NCBI GenBank assembly: GCA_028290695.1
Contig: JAQGJJ010000060.1
Location: 1-36,233, forward strand
DNA length: 36,233 nt
Source of the DNA: Enterovirga sp.
Lineage (GTDB): Bacteria > Pseudomonadota > Alphaproteobacteria > Rhizobiales > Beijerinckiaceae
Direction: 5' to 3'
The notes under the pieces are model-generated. The model was not told the DNA's origin. It searched no databases and saw only the letters and a program-made list of their open reading frames with translations. The position numbers and the translations under genes were made by a program. Every line of letters begins with the position of its first letter. The stretch's first letter is position 1. Shown in pieces: positions 1-9,067 of this stretch.

Positions 1-586
1 TGAAGATCTTCGTTCCGGTGATCCGGTAGGTGCCGTCGCCGGCCGGCAGGGCGCGGGCCCGGAGCGCCGCAAGGTCGGACCCGGCCTGCGGCTCGGTCAG
101 GTTCATCGTGCCGGTCCACTCGCCCGACACGAGCTTGGCGAGGTAACGCTCCTTCAGCTCGGACGAACCGTGCTTGTCGAGCGCTTCCACCGCCCCGACC
201 GTCAGCAGGGGCCCGAGCCCGAACGCCATGGCGGCCGAGTTCCACATCTCGGAGCAGGCCGCCGCCACCAGCGTCGGCAGCCCCTGCCCGCCATATTCCA
301 CCGGCCCCGGCAGCGCGTTCCAGCCCGCGTCGGTCCAGGCCTTGTAGGCCTCCTTCCAGCCCGGCGGGGTCGTGACCGCACCGTCCGCCAGCGGCGTGCC
401 GTGCCGGTCGCCGACGGCGTTCAGCGGTGCGATGACGTCGTTGGCGAAGCGACCGGCCTCCTCCAGCACGCTTTCGACGAGCTCGGCCGAAAGGTCGCCG
501 TACAGGCCGTCCGCGATGGCCGCGTCCATTCCGGCGACATGCCGCATGACGAACGCCATCTCGGCGACGGGCGCGCGATAGGTCAT
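1..586 (-). CDS. Acyl-CoA dehydrogenase, N-terminal part (C-terminus beyond window edge)
   Basis: Reverse-strand translation from ATG at 586 reads MTYRAPVAEMAFVMRHVAGMD...EYGGQGLPTLVAAACSEMWNSAAMAFGLGPLLTVGAVEALDKHGSSELKERYLAKLVSGEWTGTMNLTEPQAGSDLAALR, typical of acyl-CoA dehydrogenases; open at window edge so absent from the ORF track. Confidence 0.9.
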   Translation of the reverse strand, partial: MTYRAPVAEMAFVMRHVAGMDAAIADGLYGDLSAELVESVLEEAGRFANDVIAPLNAVGDRHGTPLADGAVTTPPGWKEAYKAWTDAGWNALPGPVEYGGQGLPTLVAAACSEMWNSAAMAFGLGPLLTVGAVEALDKHGSSELKERYLAKLVSGEWTGTMNLTEPQAGSDLAALRARALPAGDGTYRITGTKIF

Positions 587-662
587 GGCAGATCTCCGGT
601 GGTTCTTGACGGGCGGGACGCCCTCCCCTAGCGCCCCGGAATGACGCGCCGAGTGATGTGAC

Positions 663-1667
663 GTGGGCGAGGCCGCGTCAATTCCCGATGAGCCGCTCCC
701 GCGTGCGACGCAGCGGCTCGGCTCCGACCCGGACTCCGTCCGGAGGGCGGCCGGGATCCTGGCCGGAGGCGGCCTCGTCGCGTTCCCGACGGAAACGGTC
801 TACGGGCTCGGCGCGGACGGGCGGGACGCGGCCGCGGTGGCGGCCCTCTACGCAGCCAAGGGCCGCCCGCGCTTCAACCCGCTGATCGCCCATCTGCCGA
901 CGCTCGACGCTGCGCGCGGGGAAGCGGTGTTCGGGCCGGACGCCCTGGCCCTGGCGGAGGCGTTCTGGCCCGGCCCCCTGACGCTCGTCCTGCCGGCGCC
1001 GCCGGGATGCTCGGTGTGCGACCTCGCGCGCGCCGGATTGGCCAGCGTCGCCATCCGGGTTCCGTCCCATCCTCTCGCGCGGGCGATCCTCGAGGCGGCG
1101 GCGACGCCGGTCGTCGCGCCATCCGCCAACCGGAGCGGCCGCGTCAGTCCGACGGAGGCCGGCCATGTTTTGGCCGATCTCGACGGCCGGATCGACGCGG
1201 TCCTGGACGGAGGCACGACCCGGGTCGGCGTCGAATCGACGATCGTCGGATGTCTGGGCGGCGACCCGGTCCTGCTGCGGCCGGGCGGGGTGCCGCGCGA
1301 GGCGCTCGAGCGCGTGCTCGGCCGCCCGCTCGCGGCCGATAGCCCCGACGGGGTGGTGCCGATCGCGCCGGGCCGACTTGCCTCGCATTATGCGCCGAAG
1401 GCCGCCGTGCGGCTGAATGCGACCGACATCCGGCCCGGCGAGGCCGCGCTTCTGTTCGGAGGCGCCCTGCCGGGCGCGGGAAACGCCGAAGCCGCGCTGG
1501 ACCTCAGCCCGGCCCGCAGCCTCGCGGAGGCGGCCGCGAACCTGTTCGGCTACCTGCGGCGGCTCGATGCCGGGGGCGCGGCGGTGATCGCCGTCGCCCC
1601 GATTCCCGAGGCCGGTCTCGGCGAGGCGATCAACGATCGCCTGCGCCGGGCGGCGGCGGATCGCTAG
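663..1667 (+). CDS. L-threonylcarbamoyladenylate synthase (Sua5/YwlC/YrdC family)
   Basis: [25 protein letters not shown]...[14 protein letters not shown]...[18 protein letters not shown]; Sua5 C-terminal domain with [11 protein letters not shown]. Confidence 0.95.
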   Translation: MGEAASIPDEPLPRATQRLGSDPDSVRRAAGILAGGGLVAFPTETVYGLGADGRDAAAVAALYAAKGRPRFNPLIAHLPTLDAARGEAVFGPDALALAEAFWPGPLTLVLPAPPGCSVCDLARAGLASVAIRVPSHPLARAILEAAATPVVAPSANRSGRVSPTEAGHVLADLDGRIDAVLDGGTTRVGVESTIVGCLGGDPVLLRPGGVPREALERVLGRPLAADSPDGVVPIAPGRLASHYAPKAAVRLNATDIRPGEAALLFGGALPGAGNAEAALDLSPARSLAEAAANLFGYLRRLDAGGAAVIAVAPIPEAGLGEAINDRLRRAAADR

Positions 1668-2263
1668 CGGGCGAGCTTGGCCGCGATCTCGGCGACGTGC
1701 TTGCCCTGGAAGCGCGCCCCGTCGAGCTCGTTCGCGGAGGGCTGGCGGCTGCCGTCGCCCGCGGACAGCGTGGAGGCGCCGTACGGTGAGCCGCCCGTGA
1801 TCTCGTCCATCCGCATCTGGCCCTGGAAGGCGTAGGGCAGACCGACCACCACCATGCCGTGGTGGAGAAGCACGGTGTGGAAGCTCGTGATCGTGGTCTC
1901 CTGCCCGCCGTGCTGGGTCGCGGTCGAGGCGAACACCGAGCCCACCTTTCCGACGAGCTTGCCCTGCGCCCAGAGCGCGCCGGTCTGGTCGAGGAACTGC
2001 TTCATCTGGGCCGCCATCATCCCGTATCGCGTGGGGGTGCCGAAGATGATCGCGTCGTAGCCCGGCAGCTCGTCGACCGTCGCGACCGGCGCAGGCTGGT
2101 CGACCTTGTAATGGGCCGCCGCGGCGACCTCGGCCGGCACGAGCTCCGGCACCCGCTTCACGACGACCTCGGCACCCGCCGCCTTTGCGCCCTCGGCCGC
2201 GGCATAGGCCATCTGTTCGACGTGGCCCCAGGACGAGTAATAGAGCACCAGAACCTTGGCCAT
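1664..2263 (-). CDS. wrbA: NAD(P)H:quinone oxidoreductase, WrbA family flavoprotein
   Basis: [19 protein letters not shown]...[25 protein letters not shown]...[12 protein letters not shown]...[11 protein letters not shown]. Confidence 0.95.
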   Translation of the reverse strand: MAKVLVLYYSSWGHVEQMAYAAAEGAKAAGAEVVVKRVPELVPAEVAAAAHYKVDQPAPVATVDELPGYDAIIFGTPTRYGMMAAQMKQFLDQTGALWAQGKLVGKVGSVFASTATQHGGQETTITSFHTVLLHHGMVVVGLPYAFQGQMRMDEITGGSPYGASTLSAGDGSRQPSANELDGARFQGKHVAEIAAKLAR

Positions 2264-2387
2264 GACGATACAGCTCCTGAGACCGGGCCGATTGGAGCGC
2301 CCGATCCTTCCCCAGAGGAGCTAGCCTTTCTGCCGCGCAACTTCACTGCTACCGTTGCAGACTACCGATTGCGCGGCTGCAAGGGCG

Positions 2388-3290
2388 ATGGCTGACCGTT
2401 TCTCCTGGGAGGATCTCAGGCTTGTGCTCGCGATCGCCGAGACGCGGAAGCTCGGCCCCGCGGCCGAACGGCTGGGGCTGGACGGATCGACGGTGTTCCG
2501 GCGGCTCGGTCAGCTCGAGAGCCGGCTCGCCCAGAAGCTCTTCGAGCGTCACCGGACCGGCTATGTTCCCACGGCGTCTGGCGCCGACATGGCGGCGCTC
2601 GCGCGGCGGATGGAGGAGGAGGTCGACGCCCTCTCGCGCCGCTTGGCCGGGGGCGCGCCCGCGCCCGCGGGCCAGATCCGCATCACCACCAACGACACCC
2701 TGCTCGTGCATGTGCTGACGCCGATCCTGGCGAAGTTCCGCCGGCTGCATCCGCTCATCACGCTCGACCTCGTTCTGTCGAACGACTCGCTGAACCTGTC
2801 GCGGCGCGATGCCGACGTGGCTTTGCGGGCCACCAACAAGCCGCCGGAAACGCTGATCGGACGTCGCGTCGCCACCATGGCCTGGGCGCTCTATGGCCGT
2901 GCCGACGGCGAATATCCGGCCGAGATGGACGAGGCCGCGCTCAGGGCCGCCGACTGGGTCGTGCTCGGCGACGATTTCTCGGGCGTGGAGGCCGCGCGCT
3001 ATGCCCGGCGCTACGCCTTGGAATCCCGCATCGTCTGCAAGGTGAACACCGTGCTAGCGCTCGTCGAGATGGTGCAGGCCGGCATCGGCATCTCGCCCCT
3101 TCCCTGCTTCACGGCGCATAGCCGCCCGGACCTGCGCCGGCTCGCGCCTCCCGACCCCTCGTTCTCGACGTCGCTGTGGCTGCTCGCCCACCCGGACCTG
3201 CGCGACGCGCCCCGCATCCGCGCCCTGCTGGACTTCCTGGCGGCCGAGATGAGCGTGAGGCGGCCGCTCTTCGCCGGCGAGGAAACCTGA
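2388..3290 (+). CDS. LysR-family transcriptional regulator
   Basis: MADRFSWEDLRLVLAIAETRKLGPAAERLGLDGSTVFRRLGQLESRLAQKLFERHRTGY wHTH followed by LysR substrate-binding domain; ATG at 2388 preferred over upstream 2355. Confidence 0.9.
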   Translation: MADRFSWEDLRLVLAIAETRKLGPAAERLGLDGSTVFRRLGQLESRLAQKLFERHRTGYVPTASGADMAALARRMEEEVDALSRRLAGGAPAPAGQIRITTNDTLLVHVLTPILAKFRRLHPLITLDLVLSNDSLNLSRRDADVALRATNKPPETLIGRRVATMAWALYGRADGEYPAEMDEAALRAADWVVLGDDFSGVEAARYARRYALESRIVCKVNTVLALVEMVQAGIGISPLPCFTAHSRPDLRRLAPPDPSFSTSLWLLAHPDLRDAPRIRALLDFLAAEMSVRRPLFAGEET

Positions 3291-3314
3291 CGGACGGCCA
3301 GGGCTGGGCGGCCG

Positions 3315-4304
3315 TCAGCCGATCTCGACCACCATCCGGCCCCGGATGCGCCCGTCCAGGATGTCGCGTCCGGCATCGATCACGCCGGCGAGCGGGATCG
3401 TGCTCGTCATGGCGGCGAGCTTCGAACGGTCGAGGTCGCGCGCGAGGCGCCGCCATGCCTCGATCCGCAGCGACTTCGGGGCCATCACGGAATCGATGCC
3501 GAGCAGCGACACCCCGCGCAGGATAAACGGCGCAACGGAGGCCGGCAGGTCCATCCCGCCGGCCAGACCGCAGGCCGCGACCGCGCCCCCGTAGCGCGTC
3601 ATGGACAGCATGTTGGCGAGCGTCGCCGATCCGACCGCGTCGATTCCCGCCGCCCAGCGCTCCTTGCCGAGCGGACGTCCCTTCCCGGCGAGTTCCTGGC
3701 GGTCGATGATCTCGGCCGCACCGAGGCTCTTGAGGTAATCCGCTTCGGCGGGCCGGCCCGTGGAGGCGACGACGTGCCATCCGGCCTGGGCCAGCAGCGC
3801 GATCGCGACCGAACCGACCCCGCCGCTCGCCCCGCTCACGACGGCAGGACCGCGATCGGGCGCTAGGCCGTGGCGCTCCAGCGCCAGAACGCAGAGCATG
3901 GCCGTGTAACCGGCCGTGCCGATCGCCATGGCCTCGGCGGCGGACAGCCCCGCGGGGAGCGGGACGAGCCACTCGCCCCGGACCCGCGACCGCTCGGCAT
4001 AGGCGCCGAGATGGGTTTCCCCGGTTCCCCAGCCGTTCAGCACCACCGCGTCCCCGGGCTTGAAGTCCGGATGGGAGGAGACCTCGACCGTTCCGGCGAA
4101 ATCGATGCCGGGAATCATGGGGAAGCGCCGGATCACGGGCGCGGTGCCGGTCAGGGCGAGGCCGTCCTTGTAGTTCACGGTCGAGTGGGTCACCCGGACG
4201 GTGACGTCGCCGTCCATCAGGTCGGACTCGGAGAACTGGCGGATCGCCGGGGCGGCCTGTCCGCCATCGGTCTTCTCGATCACGACTGCCTTGAACGACG
4301 CCAT
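3315..4304 (-). CDS. Acrylyl-CoA reductase AcuI/YhdH-type MDR oxidoreductase
   Basis: [53 protein letters not shown]...[21 protein letters not shown]. Confidence 0.92.
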   Translation of the reverse strand: MASFKAVVIEKTDGGQAAPAIRQFSESDLMDGDVTVRVTHSTVNYKDGLALTGTAPVIRRFPMIPGIDFAGTVEVSSHPDFKPGDAVVLNGWGTGETHLGAYAERSRVRGEWLVPLPAGLSAAEAMAIGTAGYTAMLCVLALERHGLAPDRGPAVVSGASGGVGSVAIALLAQAGWHVVASTGRPAEADYLKSLGAAEIIDRQELAGKGRPLGKERWAAGIDAVGSATLANMLSMTRYGGAVAACGLAGGMDLPASVAPFILRGVSLLGIDSVMAPKSLRIEAWRRLARDLDRSKLAAMTSTIPLAGVIDAGRDILDGRIRGRMVVEIG

Positions 4305-4356
4305 CCTGCCCTCCCTCGGCTTCTGCCCGCGCAGGAGGGCGCGCGCCCCAAACCTG

Positions 4357-4752
4357 TCAACCCCACGCCAGTCCGGCGAGCACGAGTACGATGCCCAGGA
4401 GAGAGACCGCCCACACGAGCGAGCGGAGGAACGGCACGCCGGCCGCGTAGAGAGGCAGGTAGACCAGGCGGCCCCAGAAATAGAGCTGCGCGCCCCACCA
4501 CGTGTAGGCGTTGCTCCGACCTGCGACCGCCGCGACCAGGATCGCCGCGGCCGCGAACGGGAAGGTTTCCATCAGGTTTCTGAAGGCCCGTTCGAAGCGT
4601 CCGCCCAGCGCCGACAGGGGTTTGGGAGGCGTGTCGCGCGGGCTCATCCCGTACGACAATCCATTCGCTGCAGTGAACAACTGCGCGACGATCAGGAGCT
4701 GGACGATTCCGAGCACCGCCGTCCACGCCAGCATTGTGAGTTCGCGCGACAT
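4357..4752 (-). CDS. MAPEG family membrane protein
   Basis: 131 aa, hydrophobic; [63 protein letters not shown] pattern of MAPEG proteins. Confidence 0.85.
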   Translation of the reverse strand: MSRELTMLAWTAVLGIVQLLIVAQLFTAANGLSYGMSPRDTPPKPLSALGGRFERAFRNLMETFPFAAAAILVAAVAGRSNAYTWWGAQLYFWGRLVYLPLYAAGVPFLRSLVWAVSLLGIVLVLAGLAWG

Positions 4753-4814
4753 CGTCGCCTCCCGGAGGGGACGCGATGCCCCCAGGTGCAGACTAGCCGA
4801 ATAAGCGGGGAGCG

Positions 4815-4961
4815 GAACCGAGGCGGAGACTTCGGTTCGATCCGAACCGCCGCGTCATGCCGGAGCGCTGCTCAGCGCTCGGAGGTTATGAGTTCGACCC
4901 TCATCTGAACGGCTGGGCCGACGATCCTGGCGGTTGCACAGCCTCCCGGGTCCGGGGAGGC
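4815..4961. other. Candidate structured region: cluster of perfect inverted repeats between two minus-strand genes
   Basis: gaaccga/tcggttc (4815-4821/4832-4838), cggttcg/cgaaccg (4833-4839/4843-4849), gagcgct/agcgctc (4863-4869/4874-4880), atgag/ctcat (4888-4892/4900-4904), gcctccc/gggaggc (4941-4947/4955-4961). Confidence 0.4.
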
Positions 4962-4963
4962 GG

Positions 4964-5182
4964 CTACATCTTCAGGCGGAACGTCCGCACGAATGCCTGG
5001 AAGGAGCGCTGCGCCGACCCGAGGCCTTCCGCGACCATGCCGCTTCCCGCCGACGAGTAGTCGTAGGCGCAGAACAACCCGAACAGTACGACCACGATGG
5101 CCAGCACCGCCTTTGCGCCCATCGCCGATTTCGGTTGCGGCCTGTTGGCCTCGAACCGGCTTGCGTTGAGTGTGAAAGCCAT
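4964..5182 (-). CDS. Small single-TM hypothetical protein (72 aa)
   Basis: ATG at 5182; MAFTLNASRFEANRPQPKSAMGAKAVLAIVVVLFGLFCAYDYSSAGSG..., one hydrophobic segment; balanced composition unlike the Arg/Pro-rich shadow ORFs. Confidence 0.65.
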   Translation of the reverse strand: MAFTLNASRFEANRPQPKSAMGAKAVLAIVVVLFGLFCAYDYSSAGSGMVAEGLGSAQRSFQAFVRTFRLKM

Positions 5183-5273
5183 GGCTTCAGCTCAAATTGG
5201 GTGGAACTTTGAGCCTAGTTTGCGCCTTCCCCCTGAAAGAAGGCTTAAGCACACCGTCTAACCTTCGGAGAAG

Positions 5274-5291
5274 CCGCGTGTTTCCACGCGG
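5274..5291 (-). terminator. Possible stem-loop terminator 3' of the solA-like gene
   Basis: Perfect 7-bp hairpin ccgcgtg-tttc-cacgcgg beginning a few nt upstream of/after the stop at 5297 on the minus strand; no U-tract. Confidence 0.3.
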
Positions 5292-5296
5292 ACGCC

Positions 5297-6472
5297 TCAG
5301 GCGGCGGCGGCCCAACGCGCGAGGCCGAAGGGCGACAGGTCCAGGGCCGCCCGGCCCTCCGTGGCCCAGCCGGCCAGCGCCTCCCCGATTGCGGCCGAGT
5401 GCTTGAAGCCATGGCCCGAACAGGCCGAGACCAGCATCACGCGCTCGGACTCGGGGTGGTGATCGATCACGAAGGCGCCGTCCGGCGCTTGCGTGTAGAA
5501 ACACGTCTTCGCCGCCAGGCAGCGGGAGCTGACGCCGCGAAGCAGTCCGGCCACCTGCTGCCCGTAGATCGTCGCGATCTCCGCGTCCGTGACCGTGCGG
5601 TCGATCTCGGCGGGCGAGCCCAGCCGGTGCTCGTAGAGCTCGGTCGCGACCTTCAGGCCGCGCGTTCCGGGCGGAATGGGGAAGCCGTAGGAATGCTCCC
5701 CGACCCTGCCGTGCAGCCAGATGAACACCGGAAAGCGTCCCGGCTCGAAATCCGCCGGACTGTCAGGCTCGAACCAGGTCAGCACCTGCCGGTGGAGGGC
5801 CATGCGGTCGAGCGGCCCGCCCGCGAGGCCCGGGCTCCACGCGCCCGCGGACAGGATCACGCGCTCGGCCTCGTAGGAGCCCTTGTCGGTTTCGACCCGA
5901 ACCCCCGAGGCGCGAGGCACGATCCCGGTCACGATCTCCCCTGTCCGGATGGTTGCCCCGTGCCGGGACGCGAGATCGAGCTGGGCCGCGATGCAGCGCT
6001 CCGGGTAGACGTAGCCGGCACCCGGCTCGAAATAGCCGGTCTCGTCGCCGTCCAGAACGAATTGCGGGAAGCGGTGGGCGATCTCGTCGGCATTCAGCAC
6101 CTCGTGCTCGATGCCGTAGCGCTCCGCCGCCGCGATGGTCTGCTGCACGAAGGCCGCCTTCTTGGGGTGTACCCCGGTGCGTCCGGCCAGCACGAGCCCG
6201 CCGCACTGGTCGAGGAGCCTCTGGCCCGTCTCGCCCTCGATCTCGCGCCAGATCTCGTGGGCCCGGAGCACGATCGGCACATAGGACTCGCCCTCCCCGA
6301 TCGCCTGGCGCGTGATGCGCGTGTCGCCATGGGAGGAGCCGTGCTCGTGCGGCGGCGAGAAGCGATCGATCCCGAGCGCGCGCACACCCCGCTTGGCGAG
6401 CTGGTACAGGGCGGCGCTGCCCATCGCGCCGAGCCCCACCACGATCGCATCCGCGCCCGCCATCCCCGTCAT
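5297..6472 (-). CDS. solA: N-methyl-L-tryptophan oxidase / monomeric sarcosine oxidase family FAD enzyme
   Basis: DAIVVGLGAMGSAALYQLAKRGVRALGIDRFSPPHEHGSSHGDTRITRQAIGEGESYVPI...CFYTQAPDGAFVIDHHP...GHGFKHSAAIGEALA. Confidence 0.9.
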   Translation of the reverse strand: MTGMAGADAIVVGLGAMGSAALYQLAKRGVRALGIDRFSPPHEHGSSHGDTRITRQAIGEGESYVPIVLRAHEIWREIEGETGQRLLDQCGGLVLAGRTGVHPKKAAFVQQTIAAAERYGIEHEVLNADEIAHRFPQFVLDGDETGYFEPGAGYVYPERCIAAQLDLASRHGATIRTGEIVTGIVPRASGVRVETDKGSYEAERVILSAGAWSPGLAGGPLDRMALHRQVLTWFEPDSPADFEPGRFPVFIWLHGRVGEHSYGFPIPPGTRGLKVATELYEHRLGSPAEIDRTVTDAEIATIYGQQVAGLLRGVSSRCLAAKTCFYTQAPDGAFVIDHHPESERVMLVSACSGHGFKHSAAIGEALAGWATEGRAALDLSPFGLARWAAAA

Positions 6473-6478
6473 CCCCGC

Positions 6479-7198
6479 CTAAGCTTCCAAGACGGGCGAA
6501 TATGCCGATTGCGACCGCCCGGCGCGAGCCCCCGCCTCCGCGGCGCATTTCGCGACATGCGCATCCCGGTTGATCACCTGCAGGTTCGGCGCTCCCCAAT
6601 AGGCCAGGATCGCCGGCCAGCGATGCTCGCCCCGCTCGCGCCACACGCGAAAGAGCGGAACCCGGTGGTCCACCTCCGAGCTCTTCAGGAGCCGCCGGCC
6701 GGACTGGGCGCAGCGCCGGGCCTGACGCTTCTTCAGCGCCTGCACCTGCTGGCTCGGGTCGTTCCAGAACCGCCACGCCGCGACGCAGGCCGAATGCCAC
6801 CCCGCATTGCGGTTCGGCTTCCCGTCCCCCCACAGATCCCGGTGCCATCCGAGTCGGAACACCGGCTGCCCGCAGACGCAGCAATGACCCGGGCCGAGAG
6901 CGTAGGCCTTTTCCCGAAACGGCGCGGGCGGCGCTCGGAAGCTGGTGGAGCGGCCTTCCGGGCCAAGCCGCCACTCCCAGCCGTCGGGGGCCTGGCCGAG
7001 CCCGGCGAGCGCGCGCGCGAGCTGGTCCGCCCGTAGCGGATGGGCGCGCCAGTAGCTCTCGATGGCGCGGCGCGGCGTGGCAGGCACGAGGGGCCGGGAC
7101 AGGGCATGCGCGAGAACGGGTGCCGGGAAGATGGCCGGCAGGGCGCGCCTGAGTCGCGCGAGCGTCGCCCGGTTCCGTTCATCCCGCCACGTGCTCAT
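6479..7198 (-). CDS. HNH-nuclease-like protein with Cys-rich motifs, function unknown
   Basis: CCVCGQPVFRLGWHRDLWGDGKPNRNAGWHSACVAAWRFW...RRCAQSGRRLLKSSEVDHRVPLFRVWRE...WGAPNLQVINRDAHVAKCAAEA: CxxC pair, DHRVPL and N-x(8)-H spacing consistent with an HNH fold. Confidence 0.7.
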   Translation of the reverse strand: MSTWRDERNRATLARLRRALPAIFPAPVLAHALSRPLVPATPRRAIESYWRAHPLRADQLARALAGLGQAPDGWEWRLGPEGRSTSFRAPPAPFREKAYALGPGHCCVCGQPVFRLGWHRDLWGDGKPNRNAGWHSACVAAWRFWNDPSQQVQALKKRQARRCAQSGRRLLKSSEVDHRVPLFRVWRERGEHRWPAILAYWGAPNLQVINRDAHVAKCAAEAGARAGRSQSAYSPVLEA

Positions 7199-7252
7199 CC
7201 TGCCTCCGAATCGCGCCGGACGACCTTCGGACGGAGCCCGTATCCGAAGCGT

Positions 7253-8185
7253 TTAGGCCAGGACCGGCTCGGCCGGCCGAAATCGCACCAACACGACGGC
7301 CGAGGCTCCGACGATCAGCACGAGCCCGGACCAGTCGGCGGCGGTCGGCCGCTCGCCGAGGATCAGCGTCGCTCCGATCACCCCGACCGCCGGGACGAGC
7401 AGGGACGCGATCGAGGCGATCCCGGCCGGGAGCTTGTCCAGGATCTGGATCCAGATCGCGTTGGCGAGGGCCTGCGCGAAGATCACATGGTAGATCAGCG
7501 CCAGCGTCGTCCGTGCCTGCAGGGGGTGGATCTCCGGCACGCCCTCCACCCACAGCATGCCGAACACCGTTGTCGCGGCTCCGAGCGCCAGCTGCCATGC
7601 GGCCACGGTGATCGGCCCGGCATCGGTCGGATAGCGCTTCATGAGAACCGCGCCCGCCGCCCAGCTCAGGCCCGATCCGACCGCGAACAGAAGCCCCCAG
7701 GACAGCTGCCCCTCGGCGGCGATCGGCCATCCGAGGGCCGCGAGCCCGGCGGCCCCGAGGGCGAGCCCGACCATGCGGCGACCGTCCAGGCGCTCGCCCA
7801 CGATGAGCCGGGCGAACAGCACGGTCCAGAGCGGCATCGTATAGGAGAGAACCGCGGTTCGGGTCGTCGAGGCGGTCAGCTGGGCCAGCGCGCTCAGGAT
7901 GTTGTAGCCCGTCACCGCCAGGAGCCCGGTTCCGAACACCCGCAGCCAGTGCCGCCGCGGCACGGACAAGGGTTCGCCCCGCAGGCGAAGCAGCCCGAAC
8001 AGGAGCAGCGCGGCCAACGTGAAGCCGAGCGTCCGCAGGGTCCAGGGCTTGATCTCGTCGAGGCAGATCCGCACCGCCGGCCAGTTCAAGCCCCAGAACA
8101 GGCCGAGCACCGGAATGAGGGCGACCGTGGGATTGAGCCCGCGAACGTCCGCGCGGCGCCGGCCCGCTAGTCCTTCCACAGCCAT
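7253..8185 (-). CDS. EamA/DMT-family transporter
   Basis: Ten-TM pattern; ALIPVLGLFWGLNWPAVRICLDEIKPWTLRTLGF...TTRTAVLSYTMPLWTVLFARLIVGERLDGRRMVGLALG. In-frame ATG at 8185 overlaps the end of the ROK gene; the track ORF to 8602 is overlong. Confidence 0.9.
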   Translation of the reverse strand: MAVEGLAGRRRADVRGLNPTVALIPVLGLFWGLNWPAVRICLDEIKPWTLRTLGFTLAALLLFGLLRLRGEPLSVPRRHWLRVFGTGLLAVTGYNILSALAQLTASTTRTAVLSYTMPLWTVLFARLIVGERLDGRRMVGLALGAAGLAALGWPIAAEGQLSWGLLFAVGSGLSWAAGAVLMKRYPTDAGPITVAAWQLALGAATTVFGMLWVEGVPEIHPLQARTTLALIYHVIFAQALANAIWIQILDKLPAGIASIASLLVPAVGVIGATLILGERPTAADWSGLVLIVGASAVVLVRFRPAEPVLA

Positions 8186-9063
8186 GCGGCACCTCGCACT
8201 CCGGAGGAATCGCCGTGGCGATGCTTGAGCACGGGCGTCGTGAAGACGTCGGAGAAGATGTGCGGCTTCATCCGGGACGGCAGATCCCGGTAGAGCTCGT
8301 CCACGTTGGACATGCCGCCCCCGAGCACGATCGCGTCCGGGTCGAGCACGTTGACGATCGCAGCCAGGCTGCGGGCGAGGCGATCCACGTAGCGACCGTA
8401 GGTGGCGAGCGCGGCCGGATCCCCGGCCCGCATGGCGGACACGATGGCCGGGCCCGCGGCGGCCTCGCCCGTGGCGAGGGCATGATCGCGCTCGAACCCG
8501 GTGCCGGACACGAAGGTCTCGACGCAGCCATGGCGACCGCAAAAGCAGCGCGGGCCTGGCCGCTCCTCGTCGCGGGGCGCGGGCAGCGGGATGTGACCCC
8601 ATTCGCCGGCGATGCGGTTGCGGCCGCCGAGGGCGCGGCCGTCGATGGCGATCCCGGAGCCGGCGCCCGTTCCGATGATGACGCCCCAGAGCACGGACGC
8701 GCCCGCTCCCGCGCCGTCCGCGGCCTCCGACACGGCAAAGCAGTTGGCGTCGTTCTCGACCCGGACCTCACGCCCCAGCGCGGCGGCGAGGTCGCGATCG
8801 AGCGGCCGGCCGATGTTCCAGGTGGAGTTGGCGTTCATCACGAGGCCCGTCCGGGGCGAGATCGCGCCGGGGATCCCGATCCCGACTGTGCCCCTCGATC
8901 CGGTTGTGCGCTCGAGATCCTCGACCAGGCTCCGGATGGCCGCGATGCAGCCGGCGTAATCGCCCTTCGGGGTCGGGGCCCGCACCCGGGCCAGCGTCTC
9001 CCCCTCGGGGGAGAGCGCGATCGCCTCGATCTTGGTGCCGCCCCAATCGACCCCGATCAGCAT
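8167..9063 (-). CDS. ROK-family sugar kinase (fructokinase-like)
   Basis: MLIGVDWGGTKIEAIALSPEG...GIGIPGAI...VENDANCFAVSEAADGAG...GTGAGSGIAIDG...CFCGRHGCVETFVSGTG (ROK zinc motif); ATG at 9063. Confidence 0.92.
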   Translation of the reverse strand: MLIGVDWGGTKIEAIALSPEGETLARVRAPTPKGDYAGCIAAIRSLVEDLERTTGSRGTVGIGIPGAISPRTGLVMNANSTWNIGRPLDRDLAAALGREVRVENDANCFAVSEAADGAGAGASVLWGVIIGTGAGSGIAIDGRALGGRNRIAGEWGHIPLPAPRDEERPGPRCFCGRHGCVETFVSGTGFERDHALATGEAAAGPAIVSAMRAGDPAALATYGRYVDRLARSLAAIVNVLDPDAIVLGGGMSNVDELYRDLPSRMKPHIFSDVFTTPVLKHRHGDSSGVRGAAWLWKD

Positions 9064-9067
9064 GGGA

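Noticed and set aside
5399-7036. 545-aa plus-strand ORF
   Set aside because: Fully antisense to the SolA-like and HNH-like genes, whose translations have clear motifs; composition is shadow-like.
8186-8602. N-terminal extension of the EamA ORF
   Set aside because: Lies out of frame within the ROK gene; ATG at 8185 gives a normal start.
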